Shown: positions 51,452 through 63,866 of the stretch, piece by piece
How positions within the stretch are numbered: position 1 is the first letter of the stretch
How the letters are laid out: each line of letters begins with the position of its first letter
Source of the DNA: Vitreoscilla massiliensis
Lineage (GTDB): Bacteria; Pseudomonadota; Gammaproteobacteria; Burkholderiales; Neisseriaceae
Length of the DNA stretch: 64,000 nucleotides
NCBI RefSeq assembly: GCF_001457815.1
Contig: NZ_LN898215.1
Coordinates: 35,112-99,111, forward strand
Direction: 5' to 3'
Translations under genes and position numbers: made by a program
The notes under the pieces: model-generated
Told to the model about the DNA's origin: nothing
What the model saw: only the letters and a program-made list of their open reading frames with translations
Database searches by the model: none

Positions 51452-52254
51452 GGTTTCGCCGTCATCAATTGTTGTTCTAGGGTCGATTCCGTAGGATAGC
51501 GGAATTGTACGGGGCCATCGGGTTCGCCGTGCACAAATTGGTGTACCCATGGCGAGTCGGTGCGGCGGATTTCATCAGGCGTGCCGCTGAATATGACTTC
51601 ACCATCGGCCAAGAAGATGACTTGGTCGACGATGTTCAAAGACTGGTGGATGTCGTGCGTGACCATCACACTGGTGGCCTGTAAGGCTTTGGTAATGCGT
51701 GCCACCAATAAGGCGATGACGCCCAAAGAAATGGGGTCTAAGCCGGTGAACGGTTCATCAAACAACATCAATTGTGGATCGAGTGCAATGGTGCGTGCCA
51801 AAGCGACGCGACGCGACATGCCACCTGATAATTCCGATGGCATCAATTGTTCTATCCCGCGCAGGCCAACGGCATTGAGTTTTAAGGTCACCAAATCACG
51901 GATGATGGATTCAGGCAGACTGCTGTGTTCGCGCAGGGGAAACGCCACATTGTCAAACACATTGGAATCGGTGAACAAGGCGCCAAATTGGAACAGCACG
52001 CCCATTTTGCGGCGCAAATCGTGTTGTTCGGCACGGCTGAATTGGCGCAAATCTTTGCCATGGATGAGCACACGTCCTTGGTCGGGGTGCAACTGCCCCG
52101 TCATCAAACGCAATAATGTGGTTTTGCCACTGCCTGAGCCGCCCATGATGGCCGCAAAATGGCCAACATCAATTCGAAAACTGACATTGCGCAACACTTG
52201 ACGTTCGGCATAGGCGAAGCTGACGGCATCAAACTCAATAAAAGGCGTGGTCAT
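51448..52254 (-). CDS. mlaF: ABC ATPase MlaF
   Basis: The 268-residue ATPase powers the Mla phospholipid transporter. Walker A is GGSGSGKTTLLRLM near residue 38, the signature LSGGMSRRVALARTIAL, Walker B LMLFDEPFTGLDP, and the switch His is in VMVTHDIHQSL. It is the first gene of the operon mlaF-E-D-C-B-A plus three further genes. The 93 bases between pdxA and mlaF leave room for a promoter. A near-match DUS word is read as ALQATSV. Confidence 0.95.
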   Translation of the reverse strand: MTTPFIEFDAVSFAYAERQVLRNVSFRIDVGHFAAIMGGSGSGKTTLLRLMTGQLHPDQGRVLIHGKDLRQFSRAEQHDLRRKMGVLFQFGALFTDSNVFDNVAFPLREHSSLPESIIRDLVTLKLNAVGLRGIEQLMPSELSGGMSRRVALARTIALDPQLMLFDEPFTGLDPISLGVIALLVARITKALQATSVMVTHDIHQSLNIVDQVIFLADGEVIFSGTPDEIRRTDSPWVHQFVHGEPDGPVQFRYPTESTLEQQLMTAKP

Positions 52255-52346
52255 GAAGGCACAGTAATTTGTTAATAGTACATTATGTTAATGAATAGCC
52301 ACTGATAAAACAATGCTTGAGGCGGTAAATTGCCGTTAACTCACAT

Positions 52347-53327
52347 TCAACATTGCGGTGGCAACATCTCCAATGCTGCCGCGATAGCGGCCTGTAAACT
52401 GCCAGACATGGCGCGGCCTGTGCCAGCCAAATCCAAGGCCGTACCGTGGTCTACAGAGGTGCGTATGAACGGCAATCCCAAGGTGATGTTGACCCCTTGG
52501 CCAAAACTGGCGTATTTCAATACTGGCAAGCCTTGGTCGTGGTACATTGCCAACACTGCATCGCTGTCTTTTAAGATAAAAGGTTCAAATACCGTATCGG
52601 CAGGGTAAGGGCCACGCACATCCAAACCAGCGGCCTGTAAATTTTGCAGCGTTGGAATGATCACATCCAATTCTTCATGTCCCAAATGCCCTTGTTCACC
52701 CGCATGTGGGTTTAAGCCTGTAACCAAGATGCGCGGCTGCGCAATGTGGAGTTTGTGTTGCAAATCGTGATGCAAAATCTGCACCACTGAACTGAGCAAT
52801 TCGGGGGTGATGTGGGCAGCAATGTCTTTGAGCGGCAAATGGGTAGTGACCAAGGCCACACGCAAACCACCACCAGCCAGCATCATCACCACTTGCGGGG
52901 TATGGCTGATGTCAGCCAGATATTCGGTGTGGCCACTAAAAGGGCGACCGGCATCGTTGATGATGCCTTTGTGCAAAGGTGCGGTCACCATGCCTGCAAA
53001 TTCACCGGCAATAATGCCTTGGTGAGCACGGTCGAGCAAAGTAATCACATAAGGTGCGTTGCGCACATTCAACACACCTGTTTGGCACGGTTCGGCCAAA
53101 GGCATGTGCAATACTTCTAACACCGTTTTGTCTTGCGGCGCCAACTCGGCTTGGTAAGGCACGATGTGCACCTCTTTGTCCAAGAGGCGCGCACGTTCAC
53201 GCATCAAATTGATGTCGGCCAAGATCACACAGCGTACAGGCAAATCAAATTGTGGGATGTCCAAACAAATATCGGGGCCTATGCCTGCGGGTTCACCGCT
53301 GGTAATGGCTAAAACAGGGTAAGACAT
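52347..53327 (-). CDS. pdxA: 4-hydroxythreonine-4-phosphate dehydrogenase
   Basis: This NAD-dependent metal enzyme acts in pyridoxal phosphate synthesis. From ATG 53327 it has 326 residues, with SYPVLAITSGEPAGIGPDI at the start, HKGIINDAGRPFSGHTEYLAD holding a metal-ligand His, HHDLQHKLHIAQPRILVTGLNPHAGE, and AMYHDQGLPVLKY with another ligand His. Its place after surA follows the conserved lptD-surA-pdxA order. Two DUS-like words are read as NLQAAGLD and SLQAAIAA. Confidence 0.95.
   Translation of the reverse strand: MSYPVLAITSGEPAGIGPDICLDIPQFDLPVRCVILADINLMRERARLLDKEVHIVPYQAELAPQDKTVLEVLHMPLAEPCQTGVLNVRNAPYVITLLDRAHQGIIAGEFAGMVTAPLHKGIINDAGRPFSGHTEYLADISHTPQVVMMLAGGGLRVALVTTHLPLKDIAAHITPELLSSVVQILHHDLQHKLHIAQPRILVTGLNPHAGEQGHLGHEELDVIIPTLQNLQAAGLDVRGPYPADTVFEPFILKDSDAVLAMYHDQGLPVLKYASFGQGVNITLGLPFIRTSVDHGTALDLAGTGRAMSGSLQAAIAAALEMLPPQC
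52386..52398 (+). repeat. Single DUS-like word inside pdxA (3' end)
   Basis: AGCGGCCTGTAAA; coding-strand reading is Leu-Gln-Ala-Ala. A degenerate copy (GCGCGGCCTGTG) lies about 25 bases further on. Confidence 0.78.
52629..52641 (+). repeat. Single DUS-like word inside pdxA (middle)
   Basis: AGCGGCCTGTAAA; coding-strand reading is Leu-Gln-Ala-Ala. Confidence 0.78.
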
Positions 53328-53357
53328 GGTGGACTTGCACTCCAACTAGGGCGGTAT

Positions 53358-53382
53358 GTAAAAAGCTGCCCTAGGGCAGCTT
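53358..53382 (-). terminator. Non-DUS hairpin between surA and pdxA
   Basis: AAGCTGCCCTAGGGCAGCTT is a 20-base perfect palindrome followed on the minus strand by TTTTTACA. It lies ten bases past the surA stop and 31 bases before pdxA, so it should terminate or attenuate transcription inside the conserved gene order. Confidence 0.75.
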
Positions 53383-53391
53383 GGATGTGGT

Positions 53392-54315
53392 TTATTGGCG
53401 CACGGAGACAAACGCGCTTTGGCGCAATTGATTGATCCAGTTTTCGTACAACTGTTCAGATTTGCTCTCAACCAATTGTTTGCGCACTTTGGCGCGCAAT
53501 TCGGCATCGCCAGCATCTTGTTGGCGTGTGTCCAAGACACGGATGATGTGATAACCATAGCTCGAGCGCACAGGCTCACTCAATGCACCTTTGGGCAAGG
53601 ATTTCATGGCGTTTTCAAATTCAGGCACCATCATGCCGTCTACTGCCCAGCCCAAGACACCGCCGTTTTTGGCGCTGCCAGGATCTTGTGATTGTGAACG
53701 TGCGACGGTTTCAAAATTTTCACCATTGCTGATGCGCGAGCGCAATTCACGGATTTTTGCCAAAGCCTCGGCATCTTTGGTTTTGGAGTCGACAGTAATC
53801 AAAATGTGTTGTGGCAAGTAAGCTGTTACGGTGTGGCCACTGCTTTGTTTTTTGTCTTTTTCAGGCAAGCTGTCGATTGCTTGGGTGATTTCGGCATCGC
53901 TGACGCGCACTTTGCTGTACAAGTCGCGCTGTTTTAATTTTTCCACCAACAGTTCATCACGCACAGCGGCTTGCCATTGGCGCTCAGACATCTCCGCACC
54001 ACGGTTGACCAAACCCATGTTTTGTTTGATTTCGGTATCGCTCACTTGAATGCCAGTGCGACCTGCCATTTGTACCATCAGTGAGCGGTCTACCAAATTG
54101 CTCAAGGTTTTGCTTTGCAGCTGTTGATCGGTAATGCTGCTGCCTTTAGGTAAAGCAGCACGGTTGCGTTGCAAGGCATCTTGGAATTCACCCAAGGTAA
54201 TCACTTGTTTGTCCACCACCGCCAACACGCGATCGACACTTTGCACAGCAGGAGCTGCCCAAACACTGGTAGTCATAGCCAATAAAGCGGCCACAGCCAA
54301 TGGTTTTACATTCAT
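53392..54315 (-). CDS. surA: Periplasmic chaperone/peptidyl-prolyl isomerase SurA
   Basis: The 307-residue protein has a signal peptide ending SVWAAP, the SurA N-terminal domain (SVDRVLAVVDKQVITLGEFQDAL), a parvulin domain (AYLPQHILITVDSKTKDAEALAKI... GGVLGWAVDGMMVPEFENAM... SEPVRSSYGYHIIRVLD) and a short C-terminal helix. It helps outer-membrane proteins, including LptD, fold. Only one parvulin domain is visible, against two in E. coli SurA (428 residues), as is common in betaproteobacteria. Its start overlaps the lptD stop by four bases. Confidence 0.93.
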   Translation of the reverse strand: MNVKPLAVAALLAMTTSVWAAPAVQSVDRVLAVVDKQVITLGEFQDALQRNRAALPKGSSITDQQLQSKTLSNLVDRSLMVQMAGRTGIQVSDTEIKQNMGLVNRGAEMSERQWQAAVRDELLVEKLKQRDLYSKVRVSDAEITQAIDSLPEKDKKQSSGHTVTAYLPQHILITVDSKTKDAEALAKIRELRSRISNGENFETVARSQSQDPGSAKNGGVLGWAVDGMMVPEFENAMKSLPKGALSEPVRSSYGYHIIRVLDTRQQDAGDAELRAKVRKQLVESKSEQLYENWINQLRQSAFVSVRQ

Positions 54316-56624
54316 TTTTTTGCCTTTTCATCGGTTAAAGGTTGGTAGCTCGGGATGCTATCACGCAACACTTCAACGGGGTTATTGCCAAGGTTACTCA
54401 AATTACGCAATTGTAACTGGAAGAAAACCGCGTTTTTACTTTGATTCAAATCACTGACATAGTGTTGTGCCACCACACTGGCGTTCCAACAACCGCAATC
54501 GCTCTTGTATTCCACCCCAAACAATTGGTCTAGTGGTCGATTTTCCGACAAGGAATAGTATTGACGTGCCACCAATGAGTAGTTTTGGTTCACTGCCCAT
54601 TGCGCGCCGATGTCGATTTGTTCGCTGCGGTCGAAATGGTCGGAATAGATTTCGGTATCACGGTCATAGCGGTAACGGGCGCTGATATTGCGACCGGGCG
54701 CGTGCTCGTATTTGGCGCCTATGCTGAAGCTTTCGGTTTCGGCCAAGTTTTGATTGTAGTGCCATTGGCCTTCTGCATACAATTTTTCATGCAGTTGTCC
54801 GCCACCCAATACAAAGAAATCCGATTTGCCTTGTTCGCGTTTGTACACATTGCCGCGCAAATCGACATCATCGTCTTTGAAGTAAATGCGCTGACCGACA
54901 CCGGCTTTGAAACGCTCTTTACCGGTTTGGGTTTCCAAGAAGCGCGTCATTAAAGCAGTAGTGACTTGGTTGGCGGCATTGATGCGGTCTTGGCCTGAGA
55001 AGCGGTTTTCGCGGAACAGCGACTCGTAAGTCAAACTGTCTTCGGTGGTATCGAAATTTGGAAAACGGCTTTGGTCTTTGCTTGGAATATAGGTATAGAA
55101 CAAGCGTGGTTCCAAAGTTTGGATGTAATCGCGGCCATCAAACGAATAGGGACGGTCAAATGTTAAACCCGAATCGACACTGAATATCGGCAAGGTACGG
55201 CTGATGCTGCCATCATGTTGGGTGGCATCTTCTTCCAAATTGTAATGGGTGGCATGCACACCGATTTTCGGTCGCACATAACCCCAAGGGCGGGTGAAAT
55301 CAAAACCCAAGCTGGGGTAAAGCACCGCACGTTGACCGGCTTGCTTGGTATCGTGTTCAAAATTGGTGAACTGGCCAAACACATTTAAGGTTGCATGGTA
55401 AGGATCGAAGTCTTTTAAATACGTCGCACTCAAACGCGGCATGATGCGATAAGGTTCATCAATGGTGCGCTGTTTGTTTTGCAAGGTTTGGTATTTTTGC
55501 ACTTGCAAACGGGCGAGGAAATCGCCGTCCCACAATTCATCGTTATAGTCCACCCACGCTTGGCGGTTTAAATGGTTACTGCGTTGCACGTCGGCACGGC
55601 TGCCAAAATCGCGCACATAATCGTCATCAGATACTTGGTTGAAATCGACGCCGCCAGACAAGGTGTTGCTGAATTGTTGCTGGTGTTGCCAACTTAATTC
55701 ATAGCGGTTGTTTTCATCGTTTTTGCGGTCATCGGGCAGCCATTTGCCATACACACGCCCTTGGTAATCGGGCTGTAAATAACGAAATTCACCACTGATG
55801 GCCAGACCACGGTCTGTCATCAAATGCGGAGCGATGGTGGCATCGTAATTGGGAGCTAAATTGAAGTAATACGGCGTTTCTAACTCAAAACCATTGGAGC
55901 CTGCTTTGATGGTGGGCAGCAGTAAGCCACTTTTGCGGTTGCCATTGAGTGGAAAATCCATCCACGGCGTGTACAAAATCGGCACACCTTTAAACACCAA
56001 AGCAGCATGGCGGGCCACGCCCACATTTTCATTGTAATCGGCCGTCACTTGACTGGCGCGGATGTGCCAAGAATCATCACCTGGGTCGCAGGTGTTGATT
56101 TTAGCGTCCTGTAACTGGTAACGGTTGTCACCCAACATGGTCATTTTCTCGCTCACACCTTGAATACGGCGGTCTTCTTGCGCGGTTTCAAAGCGTGAAC
56201 GCTCCGCCTCACCTTGGCGCGTGTCCATATTGTAGACCAAGCGTTCACCATTGATGTTGCTGTTATTGGCGCTGTCGCTGAGGGTGAATTGGTCGCCGGC
56301 GCGGGTGACATTATTGACCAAATCCACGTCCACCCATTCTGCATTCAAGATTTGGCTATTGCGCTCTAAAATCACATCGCCTTCAGCACGGGCACGGTTA
56401 TGGGTTTGTCCAGCAGCCTTATCGGCAGTCAAACGGGTATAGTCGGGCAACAAGGCTTCGCCACCGCTGGTTTTGGCTGGGACGATCATGGTTGCCGTTG
56501 GCGCGACACAATGCGGGTTTTTGGAGCCTAGGGACAAAGGCTGCTGTTCTGCATATGCTTGTTGCACCACGCCTAAAAACAGCGCAGCATAAATTGGAGT
56601 GAAGGTAAGCTTCAATATAGCCAT
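54312..56624 (-). CDS. lptD: LPS-assembly outer membrane protein LptD
   Basis: LptD with LptE inserts lipopolysaccharide into the outer leaflet. From ATG 56624 (AAGGCAATT upstream) it has 770 residues: a signal peptide ending QQAYAEQQ, an OstA/LptA-like jellyroll domain (DYTRLTADKAAGQTHNRARAEGDVILERNSQILNAEWVDVD) and a large C-terminal beta-barrel starting about residue 220. Cysteines in NPHC (near 40), INTCDPGDD (near 180) and KSDCGCWN (near 715) can form the long-range disulfides needed for function. It heads the lptD-surA-pdxA unit. Confidence 0.95.
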   Translation of the reverse strand: MAILKLTFTPIYAALFLGVVQQAYAEQQPLSLGSKNPHCVAPTATMIVPAKTSGGEALLPDYTRLTADKAAGQTHNRARAEGDVILERNSQILNAEWVDVDLVNNVTRAGDQFTLSDSANNSNINGERLVYNMDTRQGEAERSRFETAQEDRRIQGVSEKMTMLGDNRYQLQDAKINTCDPGDDSWHIRASQVTADYNENVGVARHAALVFKGVPILYTPWMDFPLNGNRKSGLLLPTIKAGSNGFELETPYYFNLAPNYDATIAPHLMTDRGLAISGEFRYLQPDYQGRVYGKWLPDDRKNDENNRYELSWQHQQQFSNTLSGGVDFNQVSDDDYVRDFGSRADVQRSNHLNRQAWVDYNDELWDGDFLARLQVQKYQTLQNKQRTIDEPYRIMPRLSATYLKDFDPYHATLNVFGQFTNFEHDTKQAGQRAVLYPSLGFDFTRPWGYVRPKIGVHATHYNLEEDATQHDGSISRTLPIFSVDSGLTFDRPYSFDGRDYIQTLEPRLFYTYIPSKDQSRFPNFDTTEDSLTYESLFRENRFSGQDRINAANQVTTALMTRFLETQTGKERFKAGVGQRIYFKDDDVDLRGNVYKREQGKSDFFVLGGGQLHEKLYAEGQWHYNQNLAETESFSIGAKYEHAPGRNISARYRYDRDTEIYSDHFDRSEQIDIGAQWAVNQNYSLVARQYYSLSENRPLDQLFGVEYKSDCGCWNASVVAQHYVSDLNQSKNAVFFQLQLRNLSNLGNNPVEVLRDSIPSYQPLTDEKAKK

Positions 56625-56749
56625 AATTGCCTTAAAAACGACCCATCTGAACAAAACTGTTGGCAGCTTACCACCGACTGGGGGTGGTTAGCGACGCTAA
56701 ACATGGGAAAACTAGGTTAAAATGCCATTTATTTTACCTTGAAAACACC

Positions 56750-57754
56750 ATGCAACGACAACAAGCCTTACATACTTGGTTACAAAGCCAATACCCCGAT
56801 CAAGCCCTCGAGCTGCAATTTGCCGCTGCCGATGCCGATTTCCGCCGCTATTTCCGTGCTGTGTTCAGCGATGGCACTACCGTCATTGCCATGGATGCCC
56901 CACCTGAAAAAATGTCCATTGAACCGTATTTAAAAGTACAACAATTGTTTCAAATGGTGAACGTGCCCGATGTGTTGCATTACGACATCGAATTGGGTTT
57001 TATGGCCTTGGAAGATTTGGGCAATATCCCTTATTTGGCCGCTTTGGAACACGATGCCCGTCCTGAAGTACACAAAGCCTTATTATTGGATGCGATTGAT
57101 GAATTAATCGTGTTGCAACAAGCCAGTCAAGAAAACCAATTGCCGCCTTATGACGAAGCCGTTTTAAAACGCGAAATCAATTTGTTCCCTGAATGGTTTA
57201 TGGCCAAAGAATTGGGCAAACCGATGAATTTCAAACAGCGCCAATGGTGGGATGCTGCCGAAAAAGTCTTGTTGCCTGTTATCGAACAACAGGCCAAAGT
57301 GTATGTGCACCGCGATTTCATCGTGCGCAATCTGATGTTGACTCGCGGCCGCCCTGGAGTATTGGACTTCCAAGACGCCTTGTACGGCCCGATTACCTAC
57401 GATTTGGTGTCTTTATTAAGAGATGCCTTCATCGAATGGGAAGAAGACTTTGTATTGGATTTGGTCATCCGCTATTGGGAAAAAGCCCGCGCTGCCGGCT
57501 TGCCAGTGAATCCCAACTTTGACGATTTCTACCGCGAGTTTGAATACATGGGTGTACAACGCCATTTGAAAGTGGCCGGCATCTTCGCGCGCCTCTATCA
57601 CCGTGACAACAAAGACAAATACCGCCCAGAAATCCCGCGTTTCTTAAACTACTTGCGCCGCACCACCCGCCGCTATAATGAATTGCAACCATTCTATGCC
57701 TTAATCGTAGAATTGGTAGGCGATGATGAATTGCAAACGGGGTACAGTTTCTAA
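56750..57754 (+). CDS. amgK: Anomeric MurNAc/GlcNAc kinase AmgK-like phosphotransferase
   Basis: The 334-residue aminoglycoside-phosphotransferase-fold protein has the catalytic VHRDFIVRNLML (HxDxxxxN) near residue 185 and the metal-binding GVLDFQDALYGPITYDLVSLL. It starts RRYFRAVFSDGTTVIAMDAPPEK near residue 27, typical of AmgK, which phosphorylates cell-wall amino sugars at C1 for recycling. In many bacteria amgK lies beside murU and near lptD; here it is divergent from lptD and no murU follows. ATG 56750 is used; a longer frame would overlap the lptD promoter. Confidence 0.85.
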   Translation: MQRQQALHTWLQSQYPDQALELQFAAADADFRRYFRAVFSDGTTVIAMDAPPEKMSIEPYLKVQQLFQMVNVPDVLHYDIELGFMALEDLGNIPYLAALEHDARPEVHKALLLDAIDELIVLQQASQENQLPPYDEAVLKREINLFPEWFMAKELGKPMNFKQRQWWDAAEKVLLPVIEQQAKVYVHRDFIVRNLMLTRGRPGVLDFQDALYGPITYDLVSLLRDAFIEWEEDFVLDLVIRYWEKARAAGLPVNPNFDDFYREFEYMGVQRHLKVAGIFARLYHRDNKDKYRPEIPRFLNYLRRTTRRYNELQPFYALIVELVGDDELQTGYSF

Positions 57755-57787
57755 GTGTTGTGAAGCGTACTTAATAATATTAAAGAA

Positions 57788-57815
57788 GCGGCCTGTAAAT
57801 AACTTTACAGGCCGC
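57788..57815. terminator. DUS-like inverted pair behind amgK
   Basis: GCGGCCTGTAAA and its complement with a four-base centre, 33 bases past the amgK stop. Confidence 0.85.
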
Positions 57816-58020
57816 ATTTGTATTGGGTGTGTATGGTTACTTAATTAATACCGATATCTGTCTATATATGAACAGTGGGATTTGTACTATATATGTGTCT
57901 TTAATTAATATAGATGGCGCATTGAGTAGTAGCTATTGAATTTAGTGGCAAGCGCAGTTCATCCTAAATACAGTTTTAAATATAGCTCATTCTATATAGG
58001 TATACAGGTATTCATTCTTA

Positions 58021-58033
58021 AAGCGGCCTGTAA
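58021..58033 (+). repeat. Single DUS-like word upstream of the rRNA operon
   Basis: Exact AAGCGGCCTGTAA in the AT-rich 670-base stretch between amgK and the 16S gene, with no facing copy. That stretch holds no supported protein gene. Confidence 0.78.
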
Positions 58034-58248
58034 GTTGGATGTGATGGTGTTGCTAGAACAGTTTGTGATGCTTAATTAGGAGATATTGGATTTATTTTCG
58101 GTCTGTTTAGAGAATTTTGTATGGCTTGTGAACGGGGTTCATACAGTAAACACAAGGCTTCTGGCCGGGTGCATAAAATAATTTTCCTATAAAACGCAAG
58201 TAAATCAGCAAGTTTTCATTTTCATGTAAATATATTGTTGCTTGGGTG

Positions 58249-58277
58249 TTGACGAGTTGGTGAGATGTGCGTAAGAT
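58249..58277 (+). promoter_or_regulatory. rRNA operon promoter
   Basis: TTGACG and TAAGAT are separated by 17 bases, about 210 bases before the 16S 5' end, with an AT-rich UP-like stretch immediately upstream (58195-58240). Confidence 0.7.
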
Positions 58278-58346
58278 TCGGCTTCTTCGCTGCTGACACA
58301 GCAACGAAACAACCGCTTCGGTTGCTTTATTAGGTGTCGTAGCACA

Positions 58347-58358
58347 GCTCTTTAAAAA
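58347..58358 (+). promoter_or_regulatory. boxA-like antitermination site in the rRNA leader
   Basis: GCTCTTTAAAAA resembles the boxA consensus TGCTCTTTAACA and sits between promoter and 16S. Confidence 0.6.
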
Positions 58359-58383
58359 CAGATTACCGATAAGTGTGAGTGCG
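58359..58383 (+). other. 5' strand of the 16S processing stem
   Basis: This 25-base leader segment is complementary, with two mismatches, to 60047-60071 just past the 16S 3' end. The pairing would form the long stem cut by RNase III. Confidence 0.75.
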
Positions 58384-58487
58384 AAAAGCCTCACACTGCT
58401 AAAGAAGTAAAGACAAGATATGATATTAATCATTTCTCGTTCTTTTCTTTTGAGAAGCAGACCAGAAGTTATATTAGCTTAGAGATT

Positions 58488-60028
<1,541 letters not shown>

Positions 60029-60046
60029 GAGATAGAAGAGGCTTGA

Positions 60047-60071
60047 CGCATTCACACTTATCGGTAAACTG
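60047..60071 (+). other. 3' strand of the 16S processing stem
   Basis: Complementary to 58359-58383 across the 16S gene. Confidence 0.75.
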
Positions 60072-60104
60072 AAATGAAGATGCAAGAAGAAACAGCAACG
60101 ACCT

Positions 60105-60181
<77 letters not shown>

Positions 60182-60237
60182 CTTATTAAGTAAGACTTAT
60201 AGGTGATGGTTGTGGTTGGTACGGAGTTAGCTGAGTA

Positions 60238-60318
60238 TGATGTATTCAGACGAGGCGAGAAGAAGCGAAGCATACTTATGTATGTGAGCGACTGAGCAAC
60301 GAAGTATCAATACATCAG
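60238..60318 (+). other. Spacer stem between the two tRNAs
   Basis: TGATGTATT near 60238 and AATACATCA near 60310 are complementary and bracket an internal segment, probably a processing hairpin between the tRNAs. Confidence 0.5.
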
Positions 60319-60319
60319 A

Positions 60320-60395
60320 GGGGGCATAGCTCAGTTGGTAGAGCACCTGCTTTGCAAGCAGGGGGTCATCGGTTCGATCCCGTTTGCCTCCACCA
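60320..60395 (+). tRNA. alaT: tRNA-Ala (TGC)
   Basis: A 76-base tRNA with acceptor GGGGGCA/TGCCTCC, anticodon loop TTTGCAA (anticodon TGC), T-loop TTCGATC and encoded CCA. The T-stem has a U-U pair at its second position, as I recall from other betaproteobacterial tRNA-Ala. Confidence 0.97.
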
Positions 60396-60808
60396 CTGAC
60401 TGCTGTAGTAACTTTGCAAATCAAAGAAGATTAACAGCTGCGGCTGTTATTTGTTTCCTTGTTAATAAGGAAATGGTATACTAGTCGTCTTTGATTTGCG
60501 AAGCGTGTGAGCGGATAAGCAGTACAAAGCGAAACACATAAAAAGCAACGCATTGATCTTTAAAAAATTAGAAAGCCGAAATCAACAAACAAAAGACAAT
60601 GTTGTTGTTTAAGCAAGACGTAAGTCAGCCTTTACAGGCCGCTTAAATAACACAGTAATTTGGGTGATGATTGTATCTGCGATTAACGAATTCAAAAGGC
60701 GTTAATCGTAACAACCAAGTAGTAAGCTTTATTGTAAGAGAGAATCAAGTTTAAGGAAGACACGTCAACTGTCCAGTTAAACAAAGTCAGAGGTTCTTGA
60801 AATGATAG
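60396..60808 (+). other. 16S-23S spacer, 3' part
   Basis: About 410 bases with no gene. It contains a boxA-like GATCTTTAAAAAAT near 60555, a DUS-like word at 60631-60644 and, at its end, the 5' strand of the 23S processing stem (60791-60815). Confidence 0.7.
60631..60644 (-). repeat. Single DUS-like word inside the rRNA spacer
   Basis: Exact TTTACAGGCCGCTT between tRNA-Ala and 23S, without a facing copy. Confidence 0.8.
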
Positions 60809-63698
<2,890 letters not shown>

Positions 63699-63866
63699 CT
63701 ATCATTTGAAGAACTTCGAATGATGAAGCTTACTACAATAAGCATACAATTCATTACCTGTTGATTTAAGTTTACGTAAGGCGCATAATACGCGACTTAC
63801 AAAAAGCGAACCTTGTGAAAACAGTCCAAAGACGCTTCACAAAACGGCTTTCTAATACCCTTTTTG

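Noticed and set aside
1145..57815. CRISPR or clustered-repeat interpretation of the recurring GCGGCCTGTAA word
   Set aside because: Copies are dispersed at irregular kilobase spacing on both strands with no conserved spacer length or cas genes.
1145..57815. Pasteurellaceae uptake signal (AAGTGCGGT or ACAAGCGGT)
   Set aside because: ACAAGCGG occurs at some copies only because A, C or A happens to precede the word; the conserved core extends to the right (CCTGTAA), and the 16S gene is neisserial.
58107..58433. Minus-strand 108-codon frame in the rRNA leader
   Set aside because: It is antisense to the rRNA promoter, boxA and processing stem, has no ribosome binding site and is not protein-like.
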